This document shows, one piece after another, positions 47,074-57,438 of a stretch of DNA of 64,000 nucleotides. How positions within the stretch are numbered: position 1 is the stretch's first letter; each line of letters opens with the position of its first letter. The notes beneath the pieces are model-generated. The model was not told where the DNA came from, did not search any database, and saw only the letters and a program-made list of their open reading frames with translations. A program made the translations under genes and the position numbers. This DNA is from Paenibacillus sambharensis (GTDB lineage Bacteria; Bacillota; Bacilli; Paenibacillales; Paenibacillaceae): positions 186,001 through 250,000 of the forward strand of contig NZ_QKRB01000044.1 in NCBI RefSeq assembly GCF_003233845.1. Reading direction: 5' to 3'.

Positions 47074-50000
47074 CTACCACCGGTACTGCCCGCATACCTT
47101 TCCTTTGGCAGAGGCCTCGGCTTTGAGGCTTAGATCGGCCATGCTGTCTTTTACTACATCCGGCAAGCTCTTGTTCAGATCATTCCAGTCTCCGCCGATG
47201 TTGGTGTTGCCGGGATCGGTGAAATCAATCGTAACAGGCCCGATGCCTATTTCCGCAATCCCGCCCCCGCTTACACAGTCCGTATCGAAGTTGCGTTCCA
47301 TCTTGCCGCCGATCTTGCCGGACACCGGTCCAACTCCGCCTTTAACCGAGGCTTCAACAGAAGCGGAGTTTGGCGCAAGGTCTCCAGAAGGGCTGACCTC
47401 CAGCCCGCCGCCGGCACCGAAGCCCAGCTCACCGCAGACTGACATGCCCTCATCGGTAAAGCAGGCCTGGGCGCCGCCGCCTGCCCCCGCATACGCACTG
47501 CCTCCGACGCAGAACATGCCGCAAGGATCGCGCAATTGTACCGGGTTGTTGTTGACGTAGACATACAGATTGGCCTGATTGCTGTCATAGAGAATCGGGT
47601 CGCGGGCTGTCCACCTGCCGGAGGCAGGATCGTAGTCGCGGCTTCCGAAGCGGACCAGCTTCGTTGCTTCATCCGCCAAGCCGCCCGCAAATCCGAGCGC
47701 AAGCCCAAATGCCGGATTCGAGTCAGACAGCAGCACGCCGAAGCTGTCGTACCGCAGCTCCTTCACCGTATCGCCATCCGCATTGATGACGGCCAGCGGT
47801 GTGCCGACCGCGTCTGTGATGACGAGATAACGCGAGCCTCCGCGGTCGAATGCGGTAAGGAACCCTTCTTGGTTGTAGTAGTACACCGTAAGCGCACCCT
47901 GTGGATCGACAGAAGCGGTCAGCTGCAGCGCAGCATGCGGGTTGCCGTACAGGTAAGTAGTCGTTCCCTGGCTGTCTATTCGGGAAGTCCTTCTGCCGGT
48001 TGCGTCATACGTATACTGGATCGTCTCGCCGTTCACGGCTGCTTCGAGCAGCTCCCCGTGAACGCCGTAATGGAACCGGTCCGTGCCCCTTTCGGTCAAG
48101 TATCCGTCTTCGTTAAAATGATACGCGTCCGGCCCTACTTGCATCAATTGATCGTATGGCCCGTAGATGGCTGTTTCTTCAGGCGATCCGCTCACCTGCC
48201 GGCTGGTCCGGTTGCGGTTCTGATCGTACGTGTACGATTCGGTGAACGTTTCTCCCGCCGGGCTAACGCGGGTGGCATGAAGGAGCTGTCCATTTGCGTC
48301 GTATTCGTAGGTATAGGTCTCCGTTCCGTCCGGTGTCACGACTGTTTTTCCTGTCATCCAGCCCCGCAGATCATACTGGTACTTCACGGAATACAGATTT
48401 GGAATGACTTCTCCGCAATAATCCCCATCATTAGGCAGGCTGTGCATCGTCGTCAAAGCTCCGCCCTCAGGATATACACAGCCGGCTTCCTTGGAATAAC
48501 GCAGCTCTTCCATTCTCCCCAGTTCATCCTGCGTTATCGAAGTGTGAAAATATTCGCCGTAGCATGGATTCCAGTCATCATCATTCTGGCAGAGCCCGGA
48601 GATTTGAGACCAGGAATGACGATCATCTGTTCCGCCGTAATAGAGGGGTCCGAACCCCAGCAGCACACCATCCACATCCCATGACAACGGGATATTGTAA
48701 ACGGCATTCGTGACGGTCCCGTAAACGGCGGTTGGCACGGTCATCCGGATATTGCTCAAGTTCGAGAACCAATCATAGCTGTATTCGAATTGTGCATTCG
48801 CCTCGCCTGACCAGTTCATGCTGACAACCTCGGAATCATCATATTGATATTCGACGGATTGAACTCTTCCATTCGAAGTGCTCTTCATCCCGCTGATCCG
48901 ATTGGTCCGACCTGCATATTCGAACGCCCGCTGCACATCCGGATCATTCATGCCGGTCATCCGGCCTCCCTCATCGTACTGGTATTCCAATTGGCGTCCG
49001 CTTGGCATTGTCACCTTCGACAGCTCGCCGCCAGGCGCAAACTCCCGCTGAACGGCCATATCCGGATTGCCGCCAGGCATGAAGCTTTCCAGCTTGTCGA
49101 GACCGGTGTAGCCCATCTCGTACAGCGCCTGATCCGGCATGACGATTCCGGTCAAGTTGCTGTTCGCATCGTACTGCTTGCTGTAGGTATTGCCACCCGG
49201 CTGACGGACGCTGACCAGGCGGTTGGCTTTGTCATACTCGAAATGCTTGCGGCTGCCCGAGGCATCCTCGGCTTCCACCATGCGATTCAGGCTGTCATAC
49301 GTGTATCGGACGAACTGGGTTCCCTTCTGCATGGTCGAGAGACGGCCTTGGTCATCGTACTCATAAGTGGTGGGTGCATAGCCCTGGTTGTTCTCTACAC
49401 GGACGACCTCGAACTTCTCGTTCATATGCGTCCTAACCTGCCTGCCGGCTAGGCTCGTCTCCGTATACATCCGCTGTGCCGCGTCATAATGGACGGATGA
49501 GGAAACTCCGTTAACCTTGTTGAGCACCGTGTATTCCTTTAGGCTGAACGGATCAGCAGTGTTCTCCAGCACGGCAAGCCGTTCCTCCTGGTATACGAAC
49601 GGCTTGCCGCTCGGGGAGCTTACCCTCAGCTCAGCGAGGACGGGAACGGACATCCCCCAGCGCGGATCAGGCTTGAGTCTCTTGGTCACTTTCGTACCAT
49701 CCGGATAGGCGATTTCCTGCCGTCCGTCCGGATAAGCGGTAGACACGGTGGAAGCCCCGTTCGAATCGATCGTTTCCCGCCGGATGGTGCCGTACATGTT
49801 CTGGATGCTGAACGTCGTTGTCCGTCCGGCAGGGGAGGTCAATGTGACCTGGTAGCCATCCTTAATAGAATGGCGTGACAGCGTCTTGACGCCTCCTTCA
49901 GGATCCTCTGCCGTAAGCAGTAATCCCGCTTCATCATAGCCGTATTTGCGTACATTGCCGTTCGGGTCTACAAACTGTGTAACCAGTCCGTTCGCGCTAT

Positions 50001-53000
50001 ATTGTATCTCATAGTCTTCACCAGCCGGGTTGACTACCTGAATCAATTCACCCTGTCCATTGACCGTCAACTCCGTACGCTGACCACTCGGTGCTGCAAT
50101 CGCTATAGGGACACCGCTGGCATCCCGCTCGATGGTCACCGCATCACCGTAACGGTCGGTAATCGACAGCAGGCATCCGGCGTCATCGTACTGATACGTA
50201 TAAATGATATGACCTGTAACAGCATCCAATGTCTTCAGGTGTCTGCCCGTACCCGTCTCAAATTCGAAGGCATACCGGCCTTCCTCGTCCACGGCTAAGT
50301 TTCCGGAAGTAACCGACGTCTTCTGGGTGAAACGGCTGTAGCTGTGGTCGGGATTGTCCTGATCAACGTTGACATAATAGATATCGCCGTCAGGAGATAC
50401 AGTAGTAATATGAGCATGAATATGGAAATTCAGATAATCTTCTTTAATAAGCTGAAAATACCCCTCTGTCGTCAGCTTGAACATATCATAGTTAGGATAG
50501 AGGGACGAAATCATATAAAGGTTGCCCTGGTAGTCCACCTTGAAGCCTGACGTTATATTAGACATGATCTCTTCGGACACATGAGCGCCGTCATGAATTC
50601 TGGTGGTCTGTGCTCCATATGGCTCGGAATGAAAGATTAGCCTGACCATTCCATCTGGTGTGATTTTGCGGAAGCGGTCGCGGTAAGAGCTGTCACCATC
50701 CTGATCGTATAAGTAGATGCTGCCGTCCGTGCCAAGCTGGAAATCATCAATAAATCCGATCCTGCCAGGAGTGGCTGGTCCCTCAGGCGCTTGTACTTCG
50801 GCTGCTAGGCTGCTCATGACCTCGACAACTCCGTCTAAATCAGCCCGGAATAACCGATCGTCCATCAGCAGGTAGAGGCGTCCTTCACGGTCGACTTCAA
50901 AATTATACAGACGGCCGAGGCTGATCTCTGTTAGGGCCTGCCCCTGCTTAATGTTGCGGGCAGCCGTGCTGCCTCCGCCGGCAACCTTTACCCACTCCTC
51001 GGTTCCCTTTACTTTTCTCCATATGGTGGTTGGTTCATCCTGTGCTGACCAGTCAAATCCGGATACATACAGCTCCCCTGCTTGAGAGGCTCTCAGATGC
51101 AGAATCCCTTGAGCCGGAAGCTCCGATTCGATCAGATTCCCGCTCTCGTCTCTAGAGACGAGCCGGTTGCGGGCTCCTTCGGGTGTTTTTTCCTCCAGGA
51201 TCATATGGATCGTTCCATCCGGCGTGATGGCCATTTGGTCATGCTTGCTCTGAATGATTTCATCGAGAGGCTGTACAACCTCCGAGCGGTACTGGCCCCC
51301 AAGGCTCAGCTGTCCTCCGCTGCCCAGATAGACGCGTGAACCGTCAGAGGCATGATGATTATTAAGACTCCATCCGGCTACTCCAGACTCTTCGAACGGA
51401 TTGAGAGTGCTGCGGAGCTGGCCTTTCCATTCCCTGTCCACACTGACTGTAGCGCTGGCCCTGTTGCCGATTACCCTCCCGTTCTGGCCGCTCAGCCTGC
51501 CGAAGCTGCGGGTGAAGTCCGAAGATGAGGCGTAATAGGCGAGAGGATACTCATACAATACTTTGACATGATAAGACGTCTGGCCAAACATCTCGCGGCC
51601 GTACGCATCTTTACCATTCCACTCGTACGTATAGGTAAGATTCGGAGACGGGGTGAAGGTCTTCACGATCCGCTGGCCGGCCACCTGCAGTTCCATCCGG
51701 ATTTCCTTTAGGGAGGAGGGGGCGGTGTCGCCCATTAACTGAATGTCGAGCACATTCGACTTATAGCCCTCCGTCCGTTTGCTGCTGTATACCAGGCTCA
51801 TGCCCGTTCCCGTAACCGGGATAATTTCCTGCAGGCTCTGGTCCTGACAGCCAATAACCGAGCCTGACGTCTGGCACGGATCTTCTTCATCTGGTTTGTC
51901 TTCGTTTGGCGCCTCATCAGGAGGCGGCACTGCATCCTCCGGTGGGCCGTACGGCCAGTTGCAATCCCATGGTGTAAAATGCTCAATCGGTGAGCGCCAT
52001 AGCGTATGACCCGGCTTGTACAGGGCTGCGAGCTGCCGGCGTTCGTCCAGGGTCATGCCGATTTCGGCGAGCTTGGCCTCGTCGTCAGGCTGACCATCTC
52101 CGTCCGAATCAATTGCGGCAACACGGCCGTCTGTGTTCAGCACCTGGATCACTTTACCGTTGTCTGAAGGGACCCAGGCGCCTAATTGGCGGTCATAGTA
52201 ACCAATCGGCACAACCTCGCCGACAGGGAACTCAAGGAAGTTGTCTACATACAGGTGAAGCGGCTGGTTGAAGCGGATCTCGGCAGCACCTGCCTCAACT
52301 GCTTCATCGGCGGACAGCTCTACGGCATACGTATAGCCGACATGCGCAGGCAGATCTCCCGGCATGGACGATGGTCCATCTTCGCCAACTGTATATTCAG
52401 TCGCCCGCACATGAAGGCTCTCCAGCGGCTGCTTCGTTCCGTCCGGCATGATGAGCTCAGCGGTCGTGTTCTTGGGGAAGATCATCGTGGCCTGCCGTGT
52501 GCCGTCCTCATCTGTAACAGGGCTGCCCTGCGCAACCTGGACATGATCTGTATCGTTTAACCTGACTTCCGTTACTCGGCTGTCATAGGCTAACAATACG
52601 ACATCCGGCAGGGAGGCGAAGTCATTCACCGGAACTGTTATTTTACGCTGGATGGGCATGTAGCCGTCTTTGCTGTATTCGACGACCAGCGTGCTGCCGC
52701 CATTGACGGCAAGGTCAAACATGCCATCGGTGCGGGTATGCGTATGCCCGTATTCGGGGTGATCCAGTATAGACACGGCCACACCCTCCAGAGGCTGGCC
52801 CGATGCATCGAGTACTGTGCCCCGCAGAACCGTAACGCGTTCTTCCCGTATCGTCCCTGGCTGCACACCCTTCTGAATCGGCTGGTCTCCGGTGTAGAGG
52901 AATGACGTCGAATCTGCGAACCGGGTCTTTCCCGTGACCTGCAGGGCGGGAGCAACAACAGCCGGATCGGAAGGTACATTCGGATCGGCCGGAGCAGCCG

Positions 53001-54165
53001 GTGTCGCTGCGACTGATGCCGACTTGGCGGATTCGTTGCCGCTCCGGTCGTAAGCGGTGACAGCGAAGTGGTATGCTGTGCCGTTGGTTAGACTCGAGAA
53101 GGTATGAGCGGTTTCTGTCTTCGCATCAAGAGCTTCTTTCCATGTCGCTCCCTCATCAACCGATACATAGGCTTTATAACCAGCGAGATCGCTGTCGTTA
53201 ACAGCCTGCCATTCGAGCTTGACTGTGCCGTTCCCGGCTAGTGCCGTCAGCCCGGCAGGTATAGCCGGGGGTGTACGGTCTTCCACGGGTGGCGGATTGG
53301 TCCCGCCGTCCGGATTGCCTGGCGTTTCCCCAGGATTGCCGCCCGGATTCCCTCCAGGACTGCCGCCTGGGTTGCCTCCTGGATTTCCAATAGGGCTGCC
53401 GCCCGGATTGCCGCCGGAGCTGCCTGAACCCCCGGAGCCAACGGACCCGCCAGTCTGCGGTACAGGTGACTCAGTCCCATCCCCTTCAGGTTTCGCCGGT
53501 TCCTCTTCGGGTGGGGTGCCGGTCCCGCTGAGCTTCACTTGGGCGCGGTACAGCAGAACAGCCGTTTCCGCACGGGTCAGTTTGCGTTCTCCTCCGAATG
53601 TGCCGTCCGGATATCCTTGCAGCAGATTAGCATGAGTCAAAGCGGAAACGGCCGGGGCCGCCCACGAAGGAATGCGGCTGCTATCGGTGAAGCTGACACT
53701 TCCTTGCTGCTCAATATGCAGGACCCGGTCTAGCATGACGGCCGCTTCCAGACGATTTACTGCTTCGTTCGGACGGAACGTACCGTCCGGGTAGCCCTGC
53801 GAGATACCCCTTCGAACCGCTTGCCTGACTTCTGCGGCGAACCACTCATCCGTAACATCGCTGAACGTCAGTGTGGTGCCATTCAGTCCCGCGGTCTCCT
53901 CCGGGCTCAGCCTGTTCAGGAAAACCGCATATTCGGCCCTCGTGACGAGCTTCCCGGGCTTAAAGCTTCCGTCCGAATAGCCCTGGATAATACCTGCTTC
54001 CCTCAGCGAAGCGATCTCGCGCTCCGCCCAGGGAGGCAGTGCTTCGGATGAAGCTGCCGTCTCTGCCCGGGCCATTGAAATACCGGGAGGCAGCAGGCTG
54101 GTTGTAATCATGCTAAAGAGTAAAGCTGTAATCAAGATCCGGTAACAAGCTGGATGAAACCTCAT
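47074..54165 (-). CDS. Very large surface protein: SLH domains, Fn3, RHS repeats
   Basis: The protein is 2363 residues from the ATG at 54165 (GGAGGGCGGGG upstream on the minus strand), with a signal peptide ending near residue 34 (ISMARAE). Three SLH domains (about 45-215, e.g. REAGIIQGYSDGSFKP) should bind it to cell-wall polymer. A Pro/Gly linker of GGNPGGSPGG type, a fibronectin III domain (about 300-390), a carboxypeptidase-like regulatory beta-sandwich (about 440-520) and a long beta-propeller-like region follow. RHS/YD repeats run from about 1400 to 2170, ending in the core signature YDPASGRWTARDPI. The last 150 residues are Gly-rich and match no toxin I know. No immunity gene follows. 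Confidence 0.88.
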   Translation of the reverse strand: MRFHPACYRILITALLFSMITTSLLPPGISMARAETAASSEALPPWAEREIASLREAGIIQGYSDGSFKPGKLVTRAEYAVFLNRLSPEETAGLNGTTLTFSDVTDEWFAAEVRQAVRRGISQGYPDGTFRPNEAVNRLEAAVMLDRVLHIEQQGSVSFTDSSRIPSWAAPAVSALTHANLLQGYPDGTFGGERKLTRAETAVLLYRAQVKLSGTGTPPEEEPAKPEGDGTESPVPQTGGSVGSGGSGSSGGNPGGSPIGNPGGNPGGSPGGNPGGNPGETPGNPDGGTNPPPVEDRTPPAIPAGLTALAGNGTVKLEWQAVNDSDLAGYKAYVSVDEGATWKEALDAKTETAHTFSSLTNGTAYHFAVTAYDRSGNESAKSASVAATPAAPADPNVPSDPAVVAPALQVTGKTRFADSTSFLYTGDQPIQKGVQPGTIREERVTVLRGTVLDASGQPLEGVAVSILDHPEYGHTHTRTDGMFDLAVNGGSTLVVEYSKDGYMPIQRKITVPVNDFASLPDVVLLAYDSRVTEVRLNDTDHVQVAQGSPVTDEDGTRQATMIFPKNTTAELIMPDGTKQPLESLHVRATEYTVGEDGPSSMPGDLPAHVGYTYAVELSADEAVEAGAAEIRFNQPLHLYVDNFLEFPVGEVVPIGYYDRQLGAWVPSDNGKVIQVLNTDGRVAAIDSDGDGQPDDEAKLAEIGMTLDERRQLAALYKPGHTLWRSPIEHFTPWDCNWPYGPPEDAVPPPDEAPNEDKPDEEDPCQTSGSVIGCQDQSLQEIIPVTGTGMSLVYSSKRTEGYKSNVLDIQLMGDTAPSSLKEIRMELQVAGQRIVKTFTPSPNLTYTYEWNGKDAYGREMFGQTSYHVKVLYEYPLAYYASSSDFTRSFGRLSGQNGRVIGNRASATVSVDREWKGQLRSTLNPFEESGVAGWSLNNHHASDGSRVYLGSGGQLSLGGQYRSEVVQPLDEIIQSKHDQMAITPDGTIHMILEEKTPEGARNRLVSRDESGNLIESELPAQGILHLRASQAGELYVSGFDWSAQDEPTTIWRKVKGTEEWVKVAGGGSTAARNIKQGQALTEISLGRLYNFEVDREGRLYLLMDDRLFRADLDGVVEVMSSLAAEVQAPEGPATPGRIGFIDDFQLGTDGSIYLYDQDGDSSYRDRFRKITPDGMVRLIFHSEPYGAQTTRIHDGAHVSEEIMSNITSGFKVDYQGNLYMISSLYPNYDMFKLTTEGYFQLIKEDYLNFHIHAHITTVSPDGDIYYVNVDQDNPDHSYSRFTQKTSVTSGNLAVDEEGRYAFEFETGTGRHLKTLDAVTGHIIYTYQYDDAGCLLSITDRYGDAVTIERDASGVPIAIAAPSGQRTELTVNGQGELIQVVNPAGEDYEIQYSANGLVTQFVDPNGNVRKYGYDEAGLLLTAEDPEGGVKTLSRHSIKDGYQVTLTSPAGRTTTFSIQNMYGTIRRETIDSNGASTVSTAYPDGRQEIAYPDGTKVTKRLKPDPRWGMSVPVLAELRVSSPSGKPFVYQEERLAVLENTADPFSLKEYTVLNKVNGVSSSVHYDAAQRMYTETSLAGRQVRTHMNEKFEVVRVENNQGYAPTTYEYDDQGRLSTMQKGTQFVRYTYDSLNRMVEAEDASGSRKHFEYDKANRLVSVRQPGGNTYSKQYDANSNLTGIVMPDQALYEMGYTGLDKLESFMPGGNPDMAVQREFAPGGELSKVTMPSGRQLEYQYDEGGRMTGMNDPDVQRAFEYAGRTNRISGMKSTSNGRVQSVEYQYDDSEVVSMNWSGEANAQFEYSYDWFSNLSNIRMTVPTAVYGTVTNAVYNIPLSWDVDGVLLGFGPLYYGGTDDRHSWSQISGLCQNDDDWNPCYGEYFHTSITQDELGRMEELRYSKEAGCVYPEGGALTTMHSLPNDGDYCGEVIPNLYSVKYQYDLRGWMTGKTVVTPDGTETYTYEYDANGQLLHATRVSPAGETFTESYTYDQNRNRTSRQVSGSPEETAIYGPYDQLMQVGPDAYHFNEDGYLTERGTDRFHYGVHGELLEAAVNGETIQYTYDATGRRTSRIDSQGTTTYLYGNPHAALQLTASVDPQGALTVYYYNQEGFLTAFDRGGSRYLVITDAVGTPLAVINADGDTVKELRYDSFGVLLSDSNPAFGLALGFAGGLADEATKLVRFGSRDYDPASGRWTARDPILYDSNQANLYVYVNNNPVQLRDPCGMFCVGGSAYAGAGGGAQACFTDEGMSVCGELGFGAGGGLEVSPSGDLAPNSASVEASVKGGVGPVSGKIGGKMERNFDTDCVSGGGIAEIGIGPVTIDFTDPGNTNIGGDWNDLNKSLPDVVKDSMADLSLKAEASAKGKVCGQYRW

Positions 54166-54438
54166 TAATTCCCCGCCCTCCAATTTTTTGACAACAGCAT
54201 GATATTCGTCACAATGGGACCAAATCCTTCCATGCTGTAAGGCGCTGATATTTAAAGTTGGTAAAGGGTGAGGAGGATGAGGAGGTTACGGGGGCGAACC
54301 CGGAGAGAACAGTGGGAAAACAGCGGACGGTGCTGCCTTGATCCCCGCCGCTTGCGTTCAAGCTGCAAAAGTGAGATTCTATCTAACTGAAGCCAGCTGT
54401 ATGGAGCGGCAATCATTTCGCTGGGAGGCTGTGAGCTT

Positions 54439-56142
54439 ATGGAGCGGTTGAAGCAGATACTTCAGCGCCTTAACGGTAAAGGCTACAAAGCATACAAGGA
54501 TATTCAAGGAACCTATGAAGCAGAAGGGATGAAGCTGCATATTGACTATGTCCAGGGTGACCCCTTCGCCTCGCCTTCCCGCATTCGGGTGGAGATCCCT
54601 GCCAAGCGGGTTGGCGTGCAGGAGGACTGGCTGGAGCCGGCCTGGCGGCGCACGGCTGCTGCGGATTATTTGGCGCGCTGCACCGCGGCGGCGATCGGGA
54701 AGCAGGAGAGCCGGAGCAGAGGCACCGGCAAGAGCGGCCTGATAGCGATCGACAAACCGGGACAGGAGGTGCTTCCGCGGACGGCCGTACGGGTGGACCG
54801 GGACAAGGTGGAGGTCCGGCTGTCAGTCGGGCTGCCTGCGGCGGGGCGCAGCATTCTCGCCCGGGAGGCGGTTCATCTGCTGTGCGAATTGGTACCTGCG
54901 GCAGCCCGCGAAGGGCTGCTGAATGCGGACCGCGGTAAGCTGCAGCAGCACCTTCAACTCGCAGACCAGCAGGCCGCAATAAGGGCTTACCTGAAGGAGC
55001 ACGGATACACCGCCTTCGTGGCGAACGGGTCCATTCTGCCGAGGGAGAGCGGTATTAGCAGCCGCCCGCTGAAGGGGAGCGGCGTGGTGCCCTTCGAATC
55101 CCCTGCTTCACTGGAAGTGGAGATTGAGCTGCCGCATCGCGGACCTGTCCGCGGCATGGCGCTGCGGCAGGGTGTCTCGCTGATTGTGGGCGGAGGCTAC
55201 CACGGCAAGAGCACGCTGCTTAAGGCAATCGAGAGCGGCGTCTATAATCATGTCGCAGGTGACGGCCGGGAGTATGTCATCACGGATGAGACGGCATTCA
55301 AGATCCGGGCGGAGGACGGACGGCGGGTCGAGAAGGTCAACATCTCCCCATTCATCTCCAACCTGCCATTCGGCAAGGATACCGCCCGTTTCTCAACCGA
55401 GGATGCAAGCGGCAGCACCTCCCAGGCAGCCAATATAATGGAGGCGCTGGAGATTGGCTCGAAGGTGCTGCTCATTGATGAGGACACCAGTGCGACGAAC
55501 TTCATGATCCGGGACGCCCGGATGCAGCGTCTTGTTGCCAAGAGCAAGGAGCCGATCACCCCGTTCGTCGATAAGGTGCGGCAGCTGTACGATGAGCATG
55601 GCGTATCGACGATTCTGGTGCTTGGCGGCTCGGGGGATTATTTTCAGGCGGCTGATACGGTCATTATGATGGATGAGTACCGGGTACTTGAGGTCACAGA
55701 AGAAGCCAGACGGATTGCAGGAGAGTCAGATAACGGCAGGAGATCTGAAGGCGGGGATCGGTTCGGTGCCGTTACAGCGCGCAGTGTGAAGCCGGAAAGC
55801 CTGGATGCATCCCGCGGCCATAAGGATAAGGCCGATGCCAAGGGACTGTCACATATCCTGTACGGCCTGCATACCATCGACCTGTCGCTGGTCGAGCAGC
55901 TGGTTGATCCCAGCCAGACGCGCGCGATTGTGCGGCTGATGCAGGCGTATGCGAAGGAGAAGCCGTCAGGGTCTGTCTCACTATCCGGGATGCTGGACAA
56001 GCTGTATGCGAGGATCGAGGAGCAGGGACTGGAATGCATCTCGCCTTACACAGGCAAGCATCCCGGCGACCTTGCACTGCCGCGCAGGCTGGAGACGGCG
56101 GCTGCCATTAACCGGCTGAGAGGCCTGCGCGTTCAGAGCTAA
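54439..56142 (+). CDS. ABC-class ATPase of the PF09818 type
   Basis: The 567-residue protein belongs to the family annotated as predicted ATPase of the ABC class. It has a Walker A variant GGGYHGKSTLL near 250, conserved AFKIRAEDGRRVEKVNISPFI, and LLIDEDTSATNFMIRD as Walker B. VLGGSGDYFQAADTVIMMD is a later conserved block. There is no membrane segment or second ATPase domain. The role is not established; homologues occur singly in bacteria and protists. The start at 54439 has GGGAGG 14 bases upstream. It is transcribed divergently from the RHS gene, with 273 bases between them in which I see no gene or clear promoter pair. Confidence 0.85.
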   Translation: MERLKQILQRLNGKGYKAYKDIQGTYEAEGMKLHIDYVQGDPFASPSRIRVEIPAKRVGVQEDWLEPAWRRTAAADYLARCTAAAIGKQESRSRGTGKSGLIAIDKPGQEVLPRTAVRVDRDKVEVRLSVGLPAAGRSILAREAVHLLCELVPAAAREGLLNADRGKLQQHLQLADQQAAIRAYLKEHGYTAFVANGSILPRESGISSRPLKGSGVVPFESPASLEVEIELPHRGPVRGMALRQGVSLIVGGGYHGKSTLLKAIESGVYNHVAGDGREYVITDETAFKIRAEDGRRVEKVNISPFISNLPFGKDTARFSTEDASGSTSQAANIMEALEIGSKVLLIDEDTSATNFMIRDARMQRLVAKSKEPITPFVDKVRQLYDEHGVSTILVLGGSGDYFQAADTVIMMDEYRVLEVTEEARRIAGESDNGRRSEGGDRFGAVTARSVKPESLDASRGHKDKADAKGLSHILYGLHTIDLSLVEQLVDPSQTRAIVRLMQAYAKEKPSGSVSLSGMLDKLYARIEEQGLECISPYTGKHPGDLALPRRLETAAAINRLRGLRVQS

Positions 56143-56348
56143 GCAGGGCAGGTAAAGCAGAAGTATAGCTATCGAATGGTGACAAGACAGCGGCCTTGCC
56201 CCCTCGCCTTTGGGGTTCGAAGCCGCTGCTGCCCGCCGGTTGACTCCTGACCGGGATTACGCTATTATCATAGGGAAAACAAATAAAACAAATTGTTTTC
56301 CTAATTCTTTTTTTACCGCTGTCTATCAAGAAGGGGAGTCTGAAGTCA

Positions 56349-56789
56349 ATGCCAAAATCACTCAAAGGGCTTATGATCGCTACAGATGTGGGCTTTCTAA
56401 TTTATTGGACGATTACGTTCCTGCACCTGATCCCGCCTGAGTACTTGTATCAGGATTATCACAACGAGCTGCTGGTGGCGTGGAACCTGTCGTTTGTCCC
56501 GCTGGATTTGTTCATCTCGATAACCGGGCTGTGGAGCATCAGCTGCTACAACAGGGGACATGCCTTATGGAAGCCGCTTGCCATCGTCTCGCTGGTGATG
56601 ACGTCCTGCTCGGGGCTGCAGGCCATTGCCTTCTGGAGCTTCCGTCTGGAAATGGACCCTATGTGGTGGACGCCAAACCTGTTCCTGCTGATTTATCCGC
56701 TGTTCTATCTGCCGCGTCTGATCAAGGCTGGTCAGCAGAAAAGGATCGGCGCTATGACCGGTTCATCCGAAGTCGCGGATGGGGTGTAA
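56349..56789 (+). CDS. YvaD-like (DUF5360) four-helix membrane protein
   Basis: The 146-residue protein has four membrane helices and the family pattern ATDVGFLIYWTITFLHLIPPE near the start and WTPNLFLLIYPLFYLPRL near the end. This matches Bacillus YvaD. The ATG at 56349 follows AAGGGGAG. It ends three bases before a TetR regulator gene. In Bacillus subtilis yvaD lies with yvaE (small multidrug transporter) and yvaF (TetR), so the same unit seems preserved here without yvaE. Function unknown. Confidence 0.75.
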   Translation: MPKSLKGLMIATDVGFLIYWTITFLHLIPPEYLYQDYHNELLVAWNLSFVPLDLFISITGLWSISCYNRGHALWKPLAIVSLVMTSCSGLQAIAFWSFRLEMDPMWWTPNLFLLIYPLFYLPRLIKAGQQKRIGAMTGSSEVADGV

Positions 56790-56792
56790 GGC

Positions 56793-57359
56793 ATGAAGGA
56801 GCGGATTATGCAGGCAGCCGTTCAGGAGATGAATTACCGCGGGCTCCGGTTCTCCATCCGGGATGTTGCCGGGAGGCTGGGGATCAGTACGAAGACACTG
56901 TATCAGCATTTTGGCTCGAAGGAGGAGATCATCGCGGCTGTCGTCGAACGTGCGGTGACCGAGATGACCGAGGCGGAGGAGAAGCTTATGGAGGACTCAT
57001 CCCTTGCGCTGCTGGACAAGCTGCATCAAGCCCTGATTGTGCTGCCAAGGGGAGTAGCCTTCAACGATATTCAGATCTTAAGCGAGCTTAAGATGCGGTA
57101 TCCGGACCAGTGGGAGGTTGTGCAGACCCATATCGACAAGGGATGGGACAACATCCGGGTGCTGTTTCGTGAAGGCGTGGACAGCGGCCTGCTGCGCGAT
57201 TTCGATGTGGAGCTGTTCATCCAGATCTATGTCGGCGCCTGGTACCGGCTGATGGACCCCGAGCATGCGGATCAGAGCGGACAGCCTGCCAAGCCCATGG
57301 AGCAGGCGCTGACCGGCATGGTCGACATCCTGATGTCAGGCATCCACCGCACCAAATAA
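56793..57359 (+). CDS. TetR-family transcriptional regulator (YvaF-like)
   Basis: The 188-residue regulator has an N-terminal TetR helix-turn-helix (about 1-50, FSIRDVAGRLGISTKTLYQHFGSKEEI) and a helical C-terminal ligand/dimer domain. Such proteins usually repress their own operon until a small molecule binds. It is co-transcribed with the YvaD-like gene, so autoregulation of that pair is likely. A terminator begins four bases after the stop. Confidence 0.88.
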   Translation: MKERIMQAAVQEMNYRGLRFSIRDVAGRLGISTKTLYQHFGSKEEIIAAVVERAVTEMTEAEEKLMEDSSLALLDKLHQALIVLPRGVAFNDIQILSELKMRYPDQWEVVQTHIDKGWDNIRVLFREGVDSGLLRDFDVELFIQIYVGAWYRLMDPEHADQSGQPAKPMEQALTGMVDILMSGIHRTK

Positions 57360-57362
57360 AGA

Positions 57363-57414
57363 AGACAGCCCCGGCGTGGACCATAAGTCCATGCTTAGGC
57401 TGTCTATTCTTCTT
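57363..57414. terminator. Convergent terminator between TetR gene and uridine kinase
   Basis: AGACAGCC and GGCTGTCT form the outer stem, with GTGGAC/GTCCAT inside, followed by ATTCTTCTT. It serves the TetR gene and perhaps udk from the other side. The inner CCATAAGTCC recalls the palindromes at 2272 and 11071. Confidence 0.7.
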
Positions 57415-57438
57415 AACACCGCTAAATAACGACGGCTG

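Noticed and set aside
47536-48684. 382-codon plus-strand frame inside the RHS gene
   Set aside because: The RHS reading on the minus strand is continuous with clear YD repeats; the plus frame is its shadow caused by GC-rich codons.
54185-54216. TTGACA followed by ACAATG as a promoter for the ABC-class ATPase
   Set aside because: The -10 match is weak and it lies over 200 bases from the gene, so it was not listed as a feature.
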